Both the position numbers and the translations under genes were made by a program. The notes below the pieces were generated by a model. The model saw only the letters and a program-made list of their open reading frames with translations. It did no database searches and was not told where the DNA came from. From Zopfochytrium polystomum (Eukaryota > Chytridiomycota > Chytridiomycetes > Chytridiales > Chytridiaceae): 64,000 nucleotides of DNA. Location of the stretch: positions 62,001 through 126,000 of the forward strand of contig JAIVFJ010000087.1 of the NCBI GenBank assembly GCA_025765615.1, written 5' to 3'. Shown here one piece after another: positions 34,571-43,993 of this stretch (position 1 is the stretch's first letter; every line of letters starts with the position of its first letter).

Positions 34571-34604
34571 GCACAGAAACCGTAACAGATTTCTAGTCTG
34601 TCGC
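34571..34604 (-). pseudogene. tRNA-Ser (AGA) anticodon-arm fragment
   Basis: On the minus strand, GCGAC followed by AGACTAGAAATCTGT gives an anticodon stem ACAGA/TCTGT enclosing loop CTAGAAA (anticodon AGA, Ser). Similarity ends a few bases into the variable arm and no T-arm follows. It abuts the LTR at 34605. Confidence 0.65.
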
Positions 34605-34912
34605 TGTTATGAATCACCCTCTGGAAACCTCTGGAACCTTCTAGAACATTCCTTCATGGAACCTTCTGGAAACTTCTGGAACCTTCTTTGCTTACCTGGC
34701 TTGTCTTGTTGTCATTGGTATCATTGGTATCATTGTATTACTAATTGCTCTTTCTGGAACTTTCTTTGAGACTTGACAAGGAAGACTCTCAAAAGGTATA
34801 AAAGGGGGATGGGGGACCTGTCCCATCCCTCAAGTGAATTATTGTTTCCAATACAATCATCACTCCTCTCAGTTCCTTGTCTGCCTTGCCCTGTCCTGCC
34901 ATGTTCCTGACA
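34605..34912 (+). repeat. 5' LTR of the truncated chromovirus
   Basis: TGTTATGAATC...TTCCTGACA. It contains the TTC/GAA-rich U3 array (34617-34690), TATA at 34797 and the 11-nt self-primer match at 34832-34842. Confidence 0.9.
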
Positions 34913-34914
34913 TC

Positions 34915-34925
34915 ATAATTCACTT
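34915..34925 (+). other. Self-primer binding site of the truncated chromovirus
   Basis: ATAATTCACTT lies 2 nt after the LTR end and is the exact reverse complement of 34832-34842 inside the LTR. Confidence 0.7.
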
Positions 34926-34952
34926 CACCCTCTCCTACTACTCTCTGCCATC

Positions 34953-35839
34953 ATGTCTGACCCAAACATCACCTTCCCTGATGCAACTGCCTTCCAAGCC
35001 TTGATGGACCAATTACAAGCCCTTTCAAGACAGACACACCAACTTCAAGAACAAGTCCTTCACCAGCAGCACCAGCTTCAACAACTTCACCAAAAGGAAC
35101 ATCAAGCTCTCCCCTGCCCCAAGCCAACCAAGCAAGAGTGGGCTGGCCAAAGACCTCAGGAACTTTATGGCCACTGTGGAGAATGTCATCCTTCTCCAAC
35201 CTTTAAGATTTCCCAGTGAGCAAGTCAAGGTTCTTTTCACAAGCACCCTCCTGTCTGGTCAAGCTCAATCATGGTACCGATCTCTCCCAAGCACACCCCT
35301 CACCCTGCAAGAGCTCTGGGGGGCTGGAAGCTACCTTTGGGGACCCCTACGCATCTTGGGCAGCAAGATCCAAGCTCAAGCATATCAAGCAAGGAAAGCA
35401 ATCTTGTGTGGCCTACACCAACCAATTCAAGCAACTAGCCAGAGACTCTGGATACAATGATGCAGCTCTGATGGAGCTGTACCATGATGGTCTCCTTGAG
35501 TCTATCCAAGACATGCTCCCCCAGTCTCTGCACATCCCTGAGACCTTGGAAGAGTACATTCTCCTTGCCATCAAGATTGACAACAAACTCTACTCCAAGA
35601 GGCTGAAGCAAAGACAAGTAGGAACTACATCAAGACCTACCCCAGTCCCTCAAGCTCTTACAGTTCCTGAACCCATGCTCGTGGATGCAGTTGAGACACT
35701 TCCTAAGGGTCCTCTGAGCCAAGAGGAGAAAACAAGGAGGGCCCAGCAGGGACTGTGTTTCTACTGTGGCTCCAAGGAACACGCTGTCAAGGACTGCCCA
35801 AGGAAGAAGCACCCAAACTCCCAGGTCCAGGCTCACTGA
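34953..35839 (+). pseudogene. Chromovirus gag, frameshifted
   Basis: Same protein as the intact gag at 43909-44832 (minus): 'MSDPN', Gln/His-rich coiled region, capsid-like core, zinc knuckle 'CFYCGSKEHAVKDC'. A small deletion around 35120-35150 shifts the frame. The gag-pol slippery heptamer CCCAAAC is retained at 35812-35818. Confidence 0.85.
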
Positions 35840-37162
35840 GGGGCAATTCCCTGGACCCTCCTCCAAACAGCCCCTGTTTCATCACCACCACCAGCACCAC
35901 AAACACCTCAGATTCCGAGCCCCACCAACTCACCATGGATGTCAAGATTCAACTCTCACCCAAGTCAACCATCACAACCAAGGCCCTTATCAACTCTGGA
36001 TCATCCTGCAACATCATTGATGCCGCCCTTGTCAAGTCTGGTGCCATTCCCACCATCAAGAAATCCACACCCCTCAAGGTCCACTTTGCCAATCATGCTC
36101 TGTTCAAGGAAATCAGCCATGAAACCAAGCAAAACGTCCACATCCAAGACTTTCCACCATCCATGGTCAACCTGGAAGTATTGGATCTTGGCTCACCCAC
36201 ATTCTCTGTCATCCTGGGATTACCATGGCTGCAAGCCCAGAACCCTGCCATTGATTGGGTCACTGGTCAAGTCCAACCTCCACCAATTGGAACAGTCAAC
36301 TAAAACTCAAGTCAAGCCTCCAAGTCTCATGCTCGCAAGTCCTTGATTCAAGGTTCACAGCCAGGTATTAAAGGTCAACCACCAAAGACAACTCCAGTGT
36401 CACCCTGCAGTTCACAAATCCCAGCCAATACTCAAGTTCCACCGTTCACAGTTCACAGTCAAGATTCAAGTAGAGCTCATAGAGCTCACAGTCATGGCCA
36501 AGTCTGTAGTTCACAGAACCCACAGTCAAAGATTCAAGAATCACAGTTCCCAGTCAAGAGTTCAATCCCCACTGCTGATGAGCACAGAAGGACAGACCTT
36601 GCACCTGAAGGGGGAGATGGTTTCACCCCACCATCCAAGGCACACATCCAAGGCACACCTTTCACTGCTTCCTGACAGTGTGTGGGCCCATGCTATTTCC
36701 AAGGACCCCAAGCCTCACAAGATTCAAATCAGCCAAGAAGAGGAAAAACTTGAGATACTCAAGACAAGGCATGATGCAGCAACAGCTGGACACCCAGGAG
36801 AGCACAAGACATATGAGCTTGTTTCCAGAGACTTCTACTGGCCAGGCATGAGGAAGTACATCAAGAACTATGTCAGCAGCTGTGAAACCTGTCAAAGAAA
36901 CAAATCCAGCAGACACAAGCCCTATGGACTTCTGGAGCCCCTCCCAATTGCCATCAGCCCTTGGTCATCAATATCCATGGACTTCATTGTGAAACTGCCC
37001 CCATCCCATGGATTTGACTCTATCCTTGTTGTCATCTGCAGAAGGACAAAGTTGGCCCATTTTATCCCCTGCACTGAGAATATAGATGCACAAGGAACAG
37101 CAGACCTGTTTTTTGCAGCACATATTCAGGCTCCATGGGCTGCCTCAGTCAATCATCAGTGA
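35755..37162 (+). pseudogene. Chromovirus pol remnant lacking RT and RNase H
   Basis: The protease region retains 'NSGSSCNIID' (D to N in the active DSG). A stop ends the frame at 36303. After the deletion, the integrase HHCC ('GHPGEHKTY...CETCQ') and part of the DDE core ('SMDFIVKLP') remain; the end of the core and the chromodomain are gone. Confidence 0.85.
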
Positions 37163-37230
37163 CAGAGGACCACAGTTCAGATCTCAATTTTGGAAAGCAC
37201 TCACAGCAGCCCTTGGAATCAAGTCTCAAC

Positions 37231-37941
37231 TGTCAACCTCCTTTTTTCCTCTTTCTGGCCAGTTGTGTGCAGCCTCCAAACTTTTCACCAACTTTTCAAG
37301 GTATCTTAAAGCAGATGAATGCAGCCCCCATTTTACCACCCTGTTGGGCGGTCTGACTCTGGTTTGTAGCAATGTTTTTCTTTCATTGCAACAACGACTT
37401 TTCAATGGAAACAGCAATATTCAAAATTCCTACCAATTTCAGCATTGTGCATTTTGCACCAAACCAACTGACAACCATCCATATGCCAGCCAAAATTTTG
37501 TCACAAATAGAAGTGCACAGAATTTTTGTAAGTGTGACTAAGGTTTCACATCCATACATACCGTTGATAAATAACTTTTTAATATAGTAATTAAAGTTAA
37601 AGCTCCTTGGAGCAAATAAATTCATCTAACCTTGTCCAAAAATATAATTTTAAAAAAAACTTTCAAAAAGAGAACCAGCTGCTTGTTAAAGGGTTAATAT
37701 CGTGTTTTTTACTAATAGAAAATGTCCCCTCCAATTAAGAATGTGCCTTGTCACACTTAAGGTTTCAAATTAATAGGGGCCGGTGAGCAACCACGCCGCC
37801 TCAGCCACCCTCTTCAATCAGAGTGCGGCTTTTTTGTGGTGTGGTTGAACTTGGGTGAAAAGGACAATTCCTCCAATATTTTGGCCAGAAATGAGCATAA
37901 CAGAGAGTGCTGAGGGGGGGGTGCAGAGAAGCACGAAGAAT
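37231..37941. other. No gene recognised
   Basis: AT-rich sequence following the break in the truncated chromovirus; nothing recognisable. Confidence 0.5.
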
Positions 37942-38039
37942 CGCCCGATGTGGGGGTCGAACCCACAGCCTTGTGATTGCAAAGACCCTATGTCGGGGTA
38001 GCTAAGAGTCACACGCTCTACCGATTGAGCTAACCAGGC
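37942..38039 (-). tRNA. tRNA-Lys (CTT) with intron
   Basis: Acceptor GCCTGGT/ATCGGGC (with G-T pairs), D-arm 'TAGCTCAATCGGTAGAGC', anticodon loop CTCTTA|A with a 24-nt intron after position 37, T-arm 'GTGGGTTCGACCCCCAC', discriminator G. 98 nt unspliced, 74 nt mature. Confidence 0.9.
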
Positions 38040-39628
38040 TCTGTTTATCAGATGGCACAAGTATATTCACCCCCACCACCTGCAGCAGACCAGATTTCCG
38101 ATCCCTTTTTTGCCAAAGCTGACTAAAAGGAAAGCAGTTTTGAGTTTTTGTGAACATCAGCAAAACTTTTGAAGTGCCTATTTCATAATATGGTGGCATA
38201 CACTGCTGAGCATTTGAGGATGTCTCTCCTACAAACTGGGCAAACTTGCACAGAAAATCATTGTAAGGAGAGAAAACGTGCCAACTCTGCAATGCAACAG
38301 GGACCATGCACCTTGCTGGCTTGACAAGAGAAACAACAAGGGTCATTGCCAGTCTTGACGGCATCAGTTTTGGTCAGTGGAAATGATTCACTCTTCCTAA
38401 TCTGATTTTACGCACTTTGCACACTGCAGACCAGTAGTACTGGTAAACAATCTGAAACAGATCACCGCATACATAGCCTTGATATTATGAAATGGACTGT
38501 GGCATTTTCCAGCAGCTCCAGAAGTTGGAGAAGCCATTCACAGCAAAACTTGCAAACTTATTGCTTATTGGTTCAAAAAACTTCTGATCACACAAAGCTT
38601 GTGAGTTATTCACCAAAATGTTTCACAAGCGCCTATCTTCTTCAGCAGTGTCTCTAAAGAGGCTTCAAATGGGAAAGTATTTGAGTTAAGAAATTGCATG
38701 TTTGCAAGTTTTGCTGCTGAAAATCACACTGCATATTCAGGTTCACACTTGGTATTTGGAAAATGATGCGCTATCAATCAGCTCCTGTTGAGGCATTTTG
38801 CCTTCTCCAAGAAGTCGTGCAACTGCTCAAAGAGAGCAACTCAAGAGGATCTGTCTATTCCCAGTGTTTTCCTATTTTACTGCTATTATCTGGGGACTGA
38901 GCTGCGGCAACTTCATGAAATTTTTTTGCAGCATATCACTCCACCAAATTCCTAATTGTGCTCAAAGTTTGGCATCAAAAGATTGGGAAATGGGAAAGTT
39001 TTGTATATTTGGCTTCTGTGAAGGACACTGGAACTTTTTGCACTTTTTTTCCCCCAACTGTACAATGGAACTAGATCAGGAAGCTTGACAATTAGTCTGA
39101 ATATTAGTCTGCATAGTAGAAAATTTCTGAGTAAACTGAATAAGAAGTGCAGAGATTGGATATCTGTATCTGCTTCATGTCTTCAAGAAAACCAGGAAAA
39201 TGAGAAGCAGATGTTATGTGTGTAAACAGTCTACTCTGAGTGAGTGAGTGGAAGGAGTGAATGCAGTGGAGATGTGTGTTGTGGGTGATCCTTCTCCCAA
39301 CTTGGAGAGAAAAGAGAAAAACTCTGTTATGAAATATTGATACATGATGATGATATACACGCTGTAATAGTTGCTAGGCAAGCGTGACCGGTACAAAAAA
39401 CCTCTCCTATATTATCTGCTTGAGCATAGGAGGAGGAAATCTGTTGACACCAGATTTCTGTTCCACTTAATACTCGGAGTATTTGTCAACAGCGCAAGCC
39501 AGTGCCCAGGTCTGCATTGGCAGTGGCTCACTCTCCCATGGGCATCGTGAGAACTATAACTGACAGTCACAATAGGTTCAAGTCCATCTTGTGCCTCTTG
39601 CTGCTAAACATTCAGTTCCGCCTAACAA
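38040..39628. other. No gene recognised
   Basis: AT-rich, CpG-poor; no coding frame, tRNA or recognised repeat. Confidence 0.5.
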
Positions 39629-39920
39629 TGTGAGACTACACTGAGGTCTCAGTGATAAAGTCTAGGGATTTTATTTGCAAAAACAAGCGCAGCGTCATAA
39701 AGCTGCAAGGATTGGGACTCCTATCATCATTCCCAGTTCCTTGATTCCAAGGTGTTATCAAAGTGTATTTGCAGCTAACCTGTCTTTATTATTGGGCTTG
39801 CTTTTACTAATTTTGTCTTAACAGTTCTGTTGCGCAGGGTTTTCTCAACATATTTTCTTTTTTGGTGACTAACAGAGACTTCCTGACTGCCAAGGGATGG
39901 GGTGCCTGAAAGTCTGTACC
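39629..39920 (+). repeat. Left arm of a ~310-bp inverted repeat
   Basis: Starts TGTGAGACTACACTGAGG and runs to the chromovirus insertion, resuming at 45176-45192 on the other side. The reverse complement of 46149-46462 aligns along its whole length with scattered mismatches. See the right arm. Confidence 0.75.
39916..39920 (+). repeat. Target-site duplication, left (GTACC)
   Basis: GTACC directly precedes the element and is repeated at 45171-45175. A 5-bp duplication is normal for Ty3-group integrases. Confidence 0.85.
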
Positions 39921-40273
39921 TGTCAGGAACAGGGCAGGACAGGACAAGGCAGACAAGAAACTGAGAGGAGTGATGATTGTATTGGAAACAATAATTCACT
40001 TGAGGGATGGGACAGGTCCCCCTTCCCCCTTTTATACCTTTTGAGAGTGTTCCTTGTCAAGACTCCAAGAAAGTTCCAGAAAGAGCAATTAGTAATACAA
40101 TGATACCAATGATACCAATGACAACAAGACAAGTCAGGAAAGCAAAGAAGGTTCCAGAAGGTTCCACAAGGTTCCATGAAGGAATGTTCTAGAAGGTTCC
40201 AGAAGGTTCCAGAAGGTTCCATGAAGGAATGTTCTAGAAGGTTCCAGAGGTTTCCAGAGGGTGATTCATAACA
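39921..40273 (-). repeat. 3' LTR of the complete chromovirus (353 bp)
   Basis: TG...CA ends (minus strand TGTTATGAATC...TTCCTGACA). U3 holds the heat-shock-element array at 40146-40262, TATAAAA at 40036-40030, and predicted transcript start at 40001. Confidence 0.95.
40146..40262 (-). promoter_or_regulatory. Heat-shock-element array in the LTR U3
   Basis: Alternating TTC and GAA triplets with exact 2-nt spacing. At 40186-40220 seven consecutive 5-bp units alternate (TTC, GAA, TTC, GAA, TTC, GAA, TTC). This is the trimer-binding pattern of eukaryotic heat-shock factor (nTTCnnGAAn). The units sit 100-230 bp upstream of the LTR TATA box. Heat or stress induction of the element is inferred. Confidence 0.65.
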
Positions 40274-43200
40274 TCATCTCCCCCTTTTAGGCCTCTTCTG
40301 CAACTTGGTGGGGTACCTGGTCTTGAACTCGAGGAGAAGGTCTTGGCAGTGAGTGAGGTTTGACTCAGGCTCCCAGGTGTTGTCAGCATCTGAGTAACCT
40401 TTCCACTTAACAAGGAACTTGAGTGTTCTTCCAAACCACTTGGCATCCAAGATTTGTTCAACCTCAAATTCCTCTTCACCTTCTACCTCAACTGGAGGAG
40501 GAGGAGGAACAACTCTGCCTGGAATGGAATTGGCCACAAACTTCTCTAAAAGGCTGACATGGAAAACTGGGTGGATCTTCATGGATGCAGGGAGATCCAG
40601 CTTGAAGGTGACTGGATTGATTTGCTCCAAGATCTTGAAAGGACCCAACTTGAGGTTGTCTAGCTTGGGACTTGGTCTTTTGGTCTGCAAGTTCTTCCTC
40701 AGAAGCCAAACTTGCTGACCCACAGCAAGGTCATGGTCCATTCTGTGAGTGTTGGCAAATCTTGAGGCATCTTCTTGGGCTTGCTTCAGGGTGGAGTCCA
40801 GGAAGGAGTTGATGATCTTGAGCTTATGTAAGTGTGAAGCCGCAGCAGGAGCTTGGACATTGGATAGGGTCTCTTGTCCCAGAAGATCTCCTCTTGGATT
40901 GAAGCCATAGGTTGCAAAGAAAGGAGATAGCTGGGTGCTTGAGTGGAGAGAATTGTTGAGAGCAAATTCTGCCAGTGGAAGGAGGGTGGGCCAATCATCC
41001 TGTTGATAGCTGACATAGCACCTCAAATACTGCTCCAGAGTCTGGTTTGTTCTTTCTGTTTGTCCATCAGTCTGAGGGTGATAAGCAGTTGACAGTTGAG
41101 ACTTGATTCCAAGGGCTGCTGTGAGTGCTTTCCAAAATTGAGATCTGAACTGTGGTCCTCTGTCACTGACGATTGACTGAGGCAGCCCATGGAGCCTGAA
41201 TATGTGCTGCAAAAACAGGTCTGCTGTTCCTTGTGCATCTATATTCTCAGTGCAGGGGATGAAATGGGCCAACTTTGTCCTTCTGCAGATGACAACAAGG
41301 ATAGAGTCAAATCCATGGGATGGGGGCAGTTTCACAATGAAGTCCATGGATATTGATGACCAAGGGCTGATGGCAATTGGGAGGGGCTCCAGAAGTCCAT
41401 AGGGCTTGTGTCTGCTGGATTTGTTTCTTTGACAGGTTTCACAGCTGCTGACATAGTTCTTGATGTACTTCCTCATGCCTGGCCAGTAGAAGTCTCTGGA
41501 AACAAGCTCATATGTCTTGTGCTCTCCTGGGTGTCCAGCTGTTGCTGCATCATGCCTTGTCTTGAGTATCTCAAGTTTTTCCTCTTCTTGGCTGATTTGA
41601 ATCTTGTGAGGCTTGGGGTCCTTGGAAATAGCATGGGCCCACACACTGTCAGGAAGCAATGAAAGGTGTGTCTTGGATGGTGGGGTGAAACCATCTCCCC
41701 CTTCAGGTGCAAGGTCTGTTCTTCTTGACAGGGCATCAGCCACAGTGTTAAGGTGGCCAGGAGAATAGCACAGCTTAAAGTCATACTCAGAGAGCAGTTC
41801 AGCCCACCTGGCATGCCTCTGCTTGAGCAACCTCCTTGCCCTGAAGAAGGTGAGGTTCTTGTGATCAGAATAGACAGAGATGCCTTTAGAACCAGCCAAG
41901 TAGTGTCTCCAGAATTTGAATGCTTCCACAATTGCAAGCAACTCCTTGTCATGGACTGTGTAGTTACACTCAGCACTGTTCAGCTTCCTGGAGTAATATG
42001 CCACTGGGTGCAGAGGAGCAGAGGGGTCCTGAGAGCTTGGCTGGGACAGAACAGCGCCAAGGGCATAGTCTGAGGCATCAGTTTCCAAGGTGAAGGGAAG
42101 CAAGGGATCCACATGCTTAAGGAGTGGTGCACTTGTGGTTGCTGTCTTAAGAGCTAGCCAGGCTTGCTCTGCTGCTGGGGTCCATTCAAACTTGGTGGTC
42201 TTCTTGGTGAGATCAGTGAGAGGCTTGGCTATGGCAGAATAGTTGGCAATGAAGGTTCTGTAGAAGTTGCAAAATCCAAGGAAGCTTTGAACATCCTTGA
42301 TGGAATTTGGAGCCTTCCATTCAAGAATAGTTTGGATCTTGTCTGGTGCCATGGAGATCCCTTTGTCAGACACAATGAACCCCAAAAACTCAATGGAGGT
42401 CTTGTGGAATTCACACTTCTCCAGCTTTGCATAGAGGTGATGCTGTCTGAGTCTCTCCAAGACAGTCTTGACATGTCCCATATGGCTTGCAGTGTCAGAT
42501 GAAAATACCAGGATATCATCCAGGTAGACAATGACAAAAAGGTCCAGAATATCCCTGAAGATGTCATTCATCATGCCTTGGAAAATAGCTGGAGCATTGG
42601 TAAGTCCAAAGGGCATAACCAAGTACTCAAAGTGACTGTATTTGCATCTGAAGGCAGTCTTCCATTGATCCTGGGGCTTAATTCTGACCAAATTGTAGGC
42701 ACCTCTGAGGTCAATCTTGGAAAATATCCTTGCATGGCTCAGTTTGTCCAGTAATTCAGAGATGAGAGGCAGTGGATAGCGGTTCTTGACTGTCATCTCA
42801 TTGAGATCTCTGTAGTCCACACAGGGTCTCAGTCCCCCATCCTTCTTCTTGACAAAAAAGATGGGAGCTCCAGCTGGTGACTTGGAAGGTTGGATGAATC
42901 CCTTGTTCAGCATTTCTTCAATGTATTCTTGGAGGGCCTTGGCTTCTGGTGGAGAGAGGTGGTACAGTGGCTTGAAAGGTGGGCTGCAAGTTTCATCCTT
43001 GAGTGGAATTTCACAGTCATAAGGCCTCTGAGCTGGTAGCAGGTCTGCCTTGGTCTTGGAAAACACATCAGCATAAGGGAGATATTCTTTTGGTAGCTTG
43101 GATGCCAGCAAAAGGTCTGATGGGTCCAGGTTGTCGTGCTCTTCAGCAGTGGGGCTTGAATTCTTGACTGGGAACTGTGATTCTTGAATCTTTGACTGAG

Positions 43201-43993
43201 AGTTCTGTTCTTGGCAAAGACTGTGAGCTGTGGAACTTGAATCTTGAATGTGGACTGTGAACTGTGGTACTTGAATCTTTGACTGTGGGTTCTGTGAACA
43301 AGAGTCATGGCCATGACTGTGAGCTCTATGAGCTCTACTTGAATCTTGACTGTGAACTGTGAACTGTGGAACTTGAGTCTTGGCTGGCTGTGAATCTTGA
43401 ATCAAGGGCTTGAGAGCATGAGACTTGGGGGCTTGACTTGAGTTTTGGGTGACTGTTCCGATTGGTGGAGGTTGGACTTGACCAGTGACCCAATCAATGG
43501 CAGGGTTCTGGGCTTGCAGCCATGGTAATCCCAGGATGACAGAGAATGTGGGTGAGCCAAGATCCAATACTTCCAGATTGACCATGGATGGTGGAAAGTC
43601 TTGGATGTGGAGGTTTAGCTTGGTTTCATGGCTGATTTCCTTGAACAGAGCATGATTGGCAAAGTGGACCTTGAGGGGTGTGGATTTCTTGATCGTAGGA
43701 ATGGCACAAGACTTGGCAAGGGTGGCATCAATGATGTTGCAGGATGATCCAGAGTCTATAAGGGCCTTGGTTGTGATGGTTGACTTGGGTGAGAGTTGAA
43801 TCTTGACATCCATGGTGAGTTGGTGGGGCTTGGAATCTGAGGTGTTTGTGGTGCTGGTGGTGGTGATGAAACAGGGGCAGCTTGGAGGAGGGTCCAGGGA
43901 ATTGCCCCTCAGTGAGCCTGGACCTGGGAGTTTGGGTGCTTCTTCCTTGGGCAGTCCTTGACAGCATGCTCCTTGGAGCCACAGTAAAAACAC
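40274..43993 (-). CDS. pol: Chromovirus Pol polyprotein (PR-RT-RNase H-IN-chromodomain)
   Basis: Open frame of 1239 codons overlapping gag; translation is expected by -1 frameshift near 43930, so residues before about 25 are not used in this frame. Protease 'ALIDSGSSCNIID' (~75-90). Linker of Ser/Gln repeats (~190-280). Reverse transcriptase ~340-530 with 'FVKKKDGGLRPCVDYRDLN' and 'VIVYLDDILVFS'. RNase H ~600-720 ('LETDASDYALGAVLSQ', 'YSPGHLNTVADALSRR'). Integrase HHCC ('GHPGEHKTYELV...CETCQRN') then DDE core ('SMDFIVKLP', 'IVSDRGPQF', 'HPQTDGQTERTNQTLEQ'). C-terminal chromodomain ('EVEQILDAKW', 'FLVKWKGYSDADNTWEPE', ~1170-1225). All catalytic motifs are intact. The TGA stop directly abuts the 3' LTR. 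Chromodomains guide integration to marked chromatin in known chromoviruses. Confidence 0.96.
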   Translation of the reverse strand: MFLLWLQGACCQGLPKEEAPKLPGPGSLRGNSLDPPPSCPCFITTTSTTNTSDSKPHQLTMDVKIQLSPKSTITTKALIDSGSSCNIIDATLAKSCAIPTIKKSTPLKVHFANHALFKEISHETKLNLHIQDFPPSMVNLEVLDLGSPTFSVILGLPWLQAQNPAIDWVTGQVQPPPIGTVTQNSSQAPKSHALKPLIQDSQPAKTQVPQFTVHSQDSSRAHRAHSHGHDSCSQNPQSKIQVPQFTVHIQDSSSTAHSLCQEQNSQSKIQESQFPVKNSSPTAEEHDNLDPSDLLLASKLPKEYLPYADVFSKTKADLLPAQRPYDCEIPLKDETCSPPFKPLYHLSPPEAKALQEYIEEMLNKGFIQPSKSPAGAPIFFVKKKDGGLRPCVDYRDLNEMTVKNRYPLPLISELLDKLSHARIFSKIDLRGAYNLVRIKPQDQWKTAFRCKYSHFEYLVMPFGLTNAPAIFQGMMNDIFRDILDLFVIVYLDDILVFSSDTASHMGHVKTVLERLRQHHLYAKLEKCEFHKTSIEFLGFIVSDKGISMAPDKIQTILEWKAPNSIKDVQSFLGFCNFYRTFIANYSAIAKPLTDLTKKTTKFEWTPAAEQAWLALKTATTSAPLLKHVDPLLPFTLETDASDYALGAVLSQPSSQDPSAPLHPVAYYSRKLNSAECNYTVHDKELLAIVEAFKFWRHYLAGSKGISVYSDHKNLTFFRARRLLKQRHARWAELLSEYDFKLCYSPGHLNTVADALSRRTDLAPEGGDGFTPPSKTHLSLLPDSVWAHAISKDPKPHKIQISQEEEKLEILKTRHDAATAGHPGEHKTYELVSRDFYWPGMRKYIKNYVSSCETCQRNKSSRHKPYGLLEPLPIAISPWSSISMDFIVKLPPSHGFDSILVVICRRTKLAHFIPCTENIDAQGTADLFLQHIFRLHGLPQSIVSDRGPQFRSQFWKALTAALGIKSQLSTAYHPQTDGQTERTNQTLEQYLRCYVSYQQDDWPTLLPLAEFALNNSLHSSTQLSPFFATYGFNPRGDLLGQETLSNVQAPAAASHLHKLKIINSFLDSTLKQAQEDASRFANTHRMDHDLAVGQQVWLLRKNLQTKRPSPKLDNLKLGPFKILEQINPVTFKLDLPASMKIHPVFHVSLLEKFVANSIPGRVVPPPPPVEVEGEEEFEVEQILDAKWFGRTLKFLVKWKGYSDADNTWEPESNLTHCQDLLLEFKTRYPTKLQKRPKRGR
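40277..40290 (-). other. Polypurine tract overlapping the end of pol
   Basis: Minus-strand AAAAGGGGGAGA encodes the last Pol residues (..KRGR) and is followed by the stop codon and at once by the LTR TG, so coding end and plus-strand primer share the same bases. Confidence 0.75.
43873..43936 (-). promoter_or_regulatory. -1 ribosomal frameshift signal between gag and pol
   Basis: Slippery heptamer C_CCA_AAC at 43936-43930 in the gag frame, a 5-nt spacer, then an 8-bp stem (43924-43917 with 43898-43891) whose 18-nt loop includes the gag stop. Loop bases 43909-43903 (AGGGGCA) can pair with 43879-43873 (TGCCCCT), which would make an H-type pseudoknot. Slippage joins gag to pol exactly. Confidence 0.78.

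Larger units (their letters stand above)
34605..37230 (+). mobile_element. Truncated Ty3 chromovirus copy (5' LTR, gag, protease, integrase part)
   Basis: 5' LTR at 34605-34912, then PBS and leader. The gag frames (34953-35219, 35216-35839) are shifted by a small deletion, and protease runs in the -1 frame (about 35755-36303, stop by substitution). The frame then passes from the spacer directly to 'RRTDLAPEGGDGF', so reverse transcriptase and RNase H (several hundred codons in the full copy) are missing. The integrase zinc finger and core follow (36700-37230) until homology stops. It has the same plan as the complete element at 39921-45170 but is more diverged. Cannot move by itself. Confidence 0.9.

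Noticed and set aside
43909..43993. TTTTTAC near 43985 as gag-pol slippery site
   Set aside because: Does not fit X_XXY_YYZ in the gag frame; CCCAAAC at 43936-43930 does and has a hairpin at the right distance.
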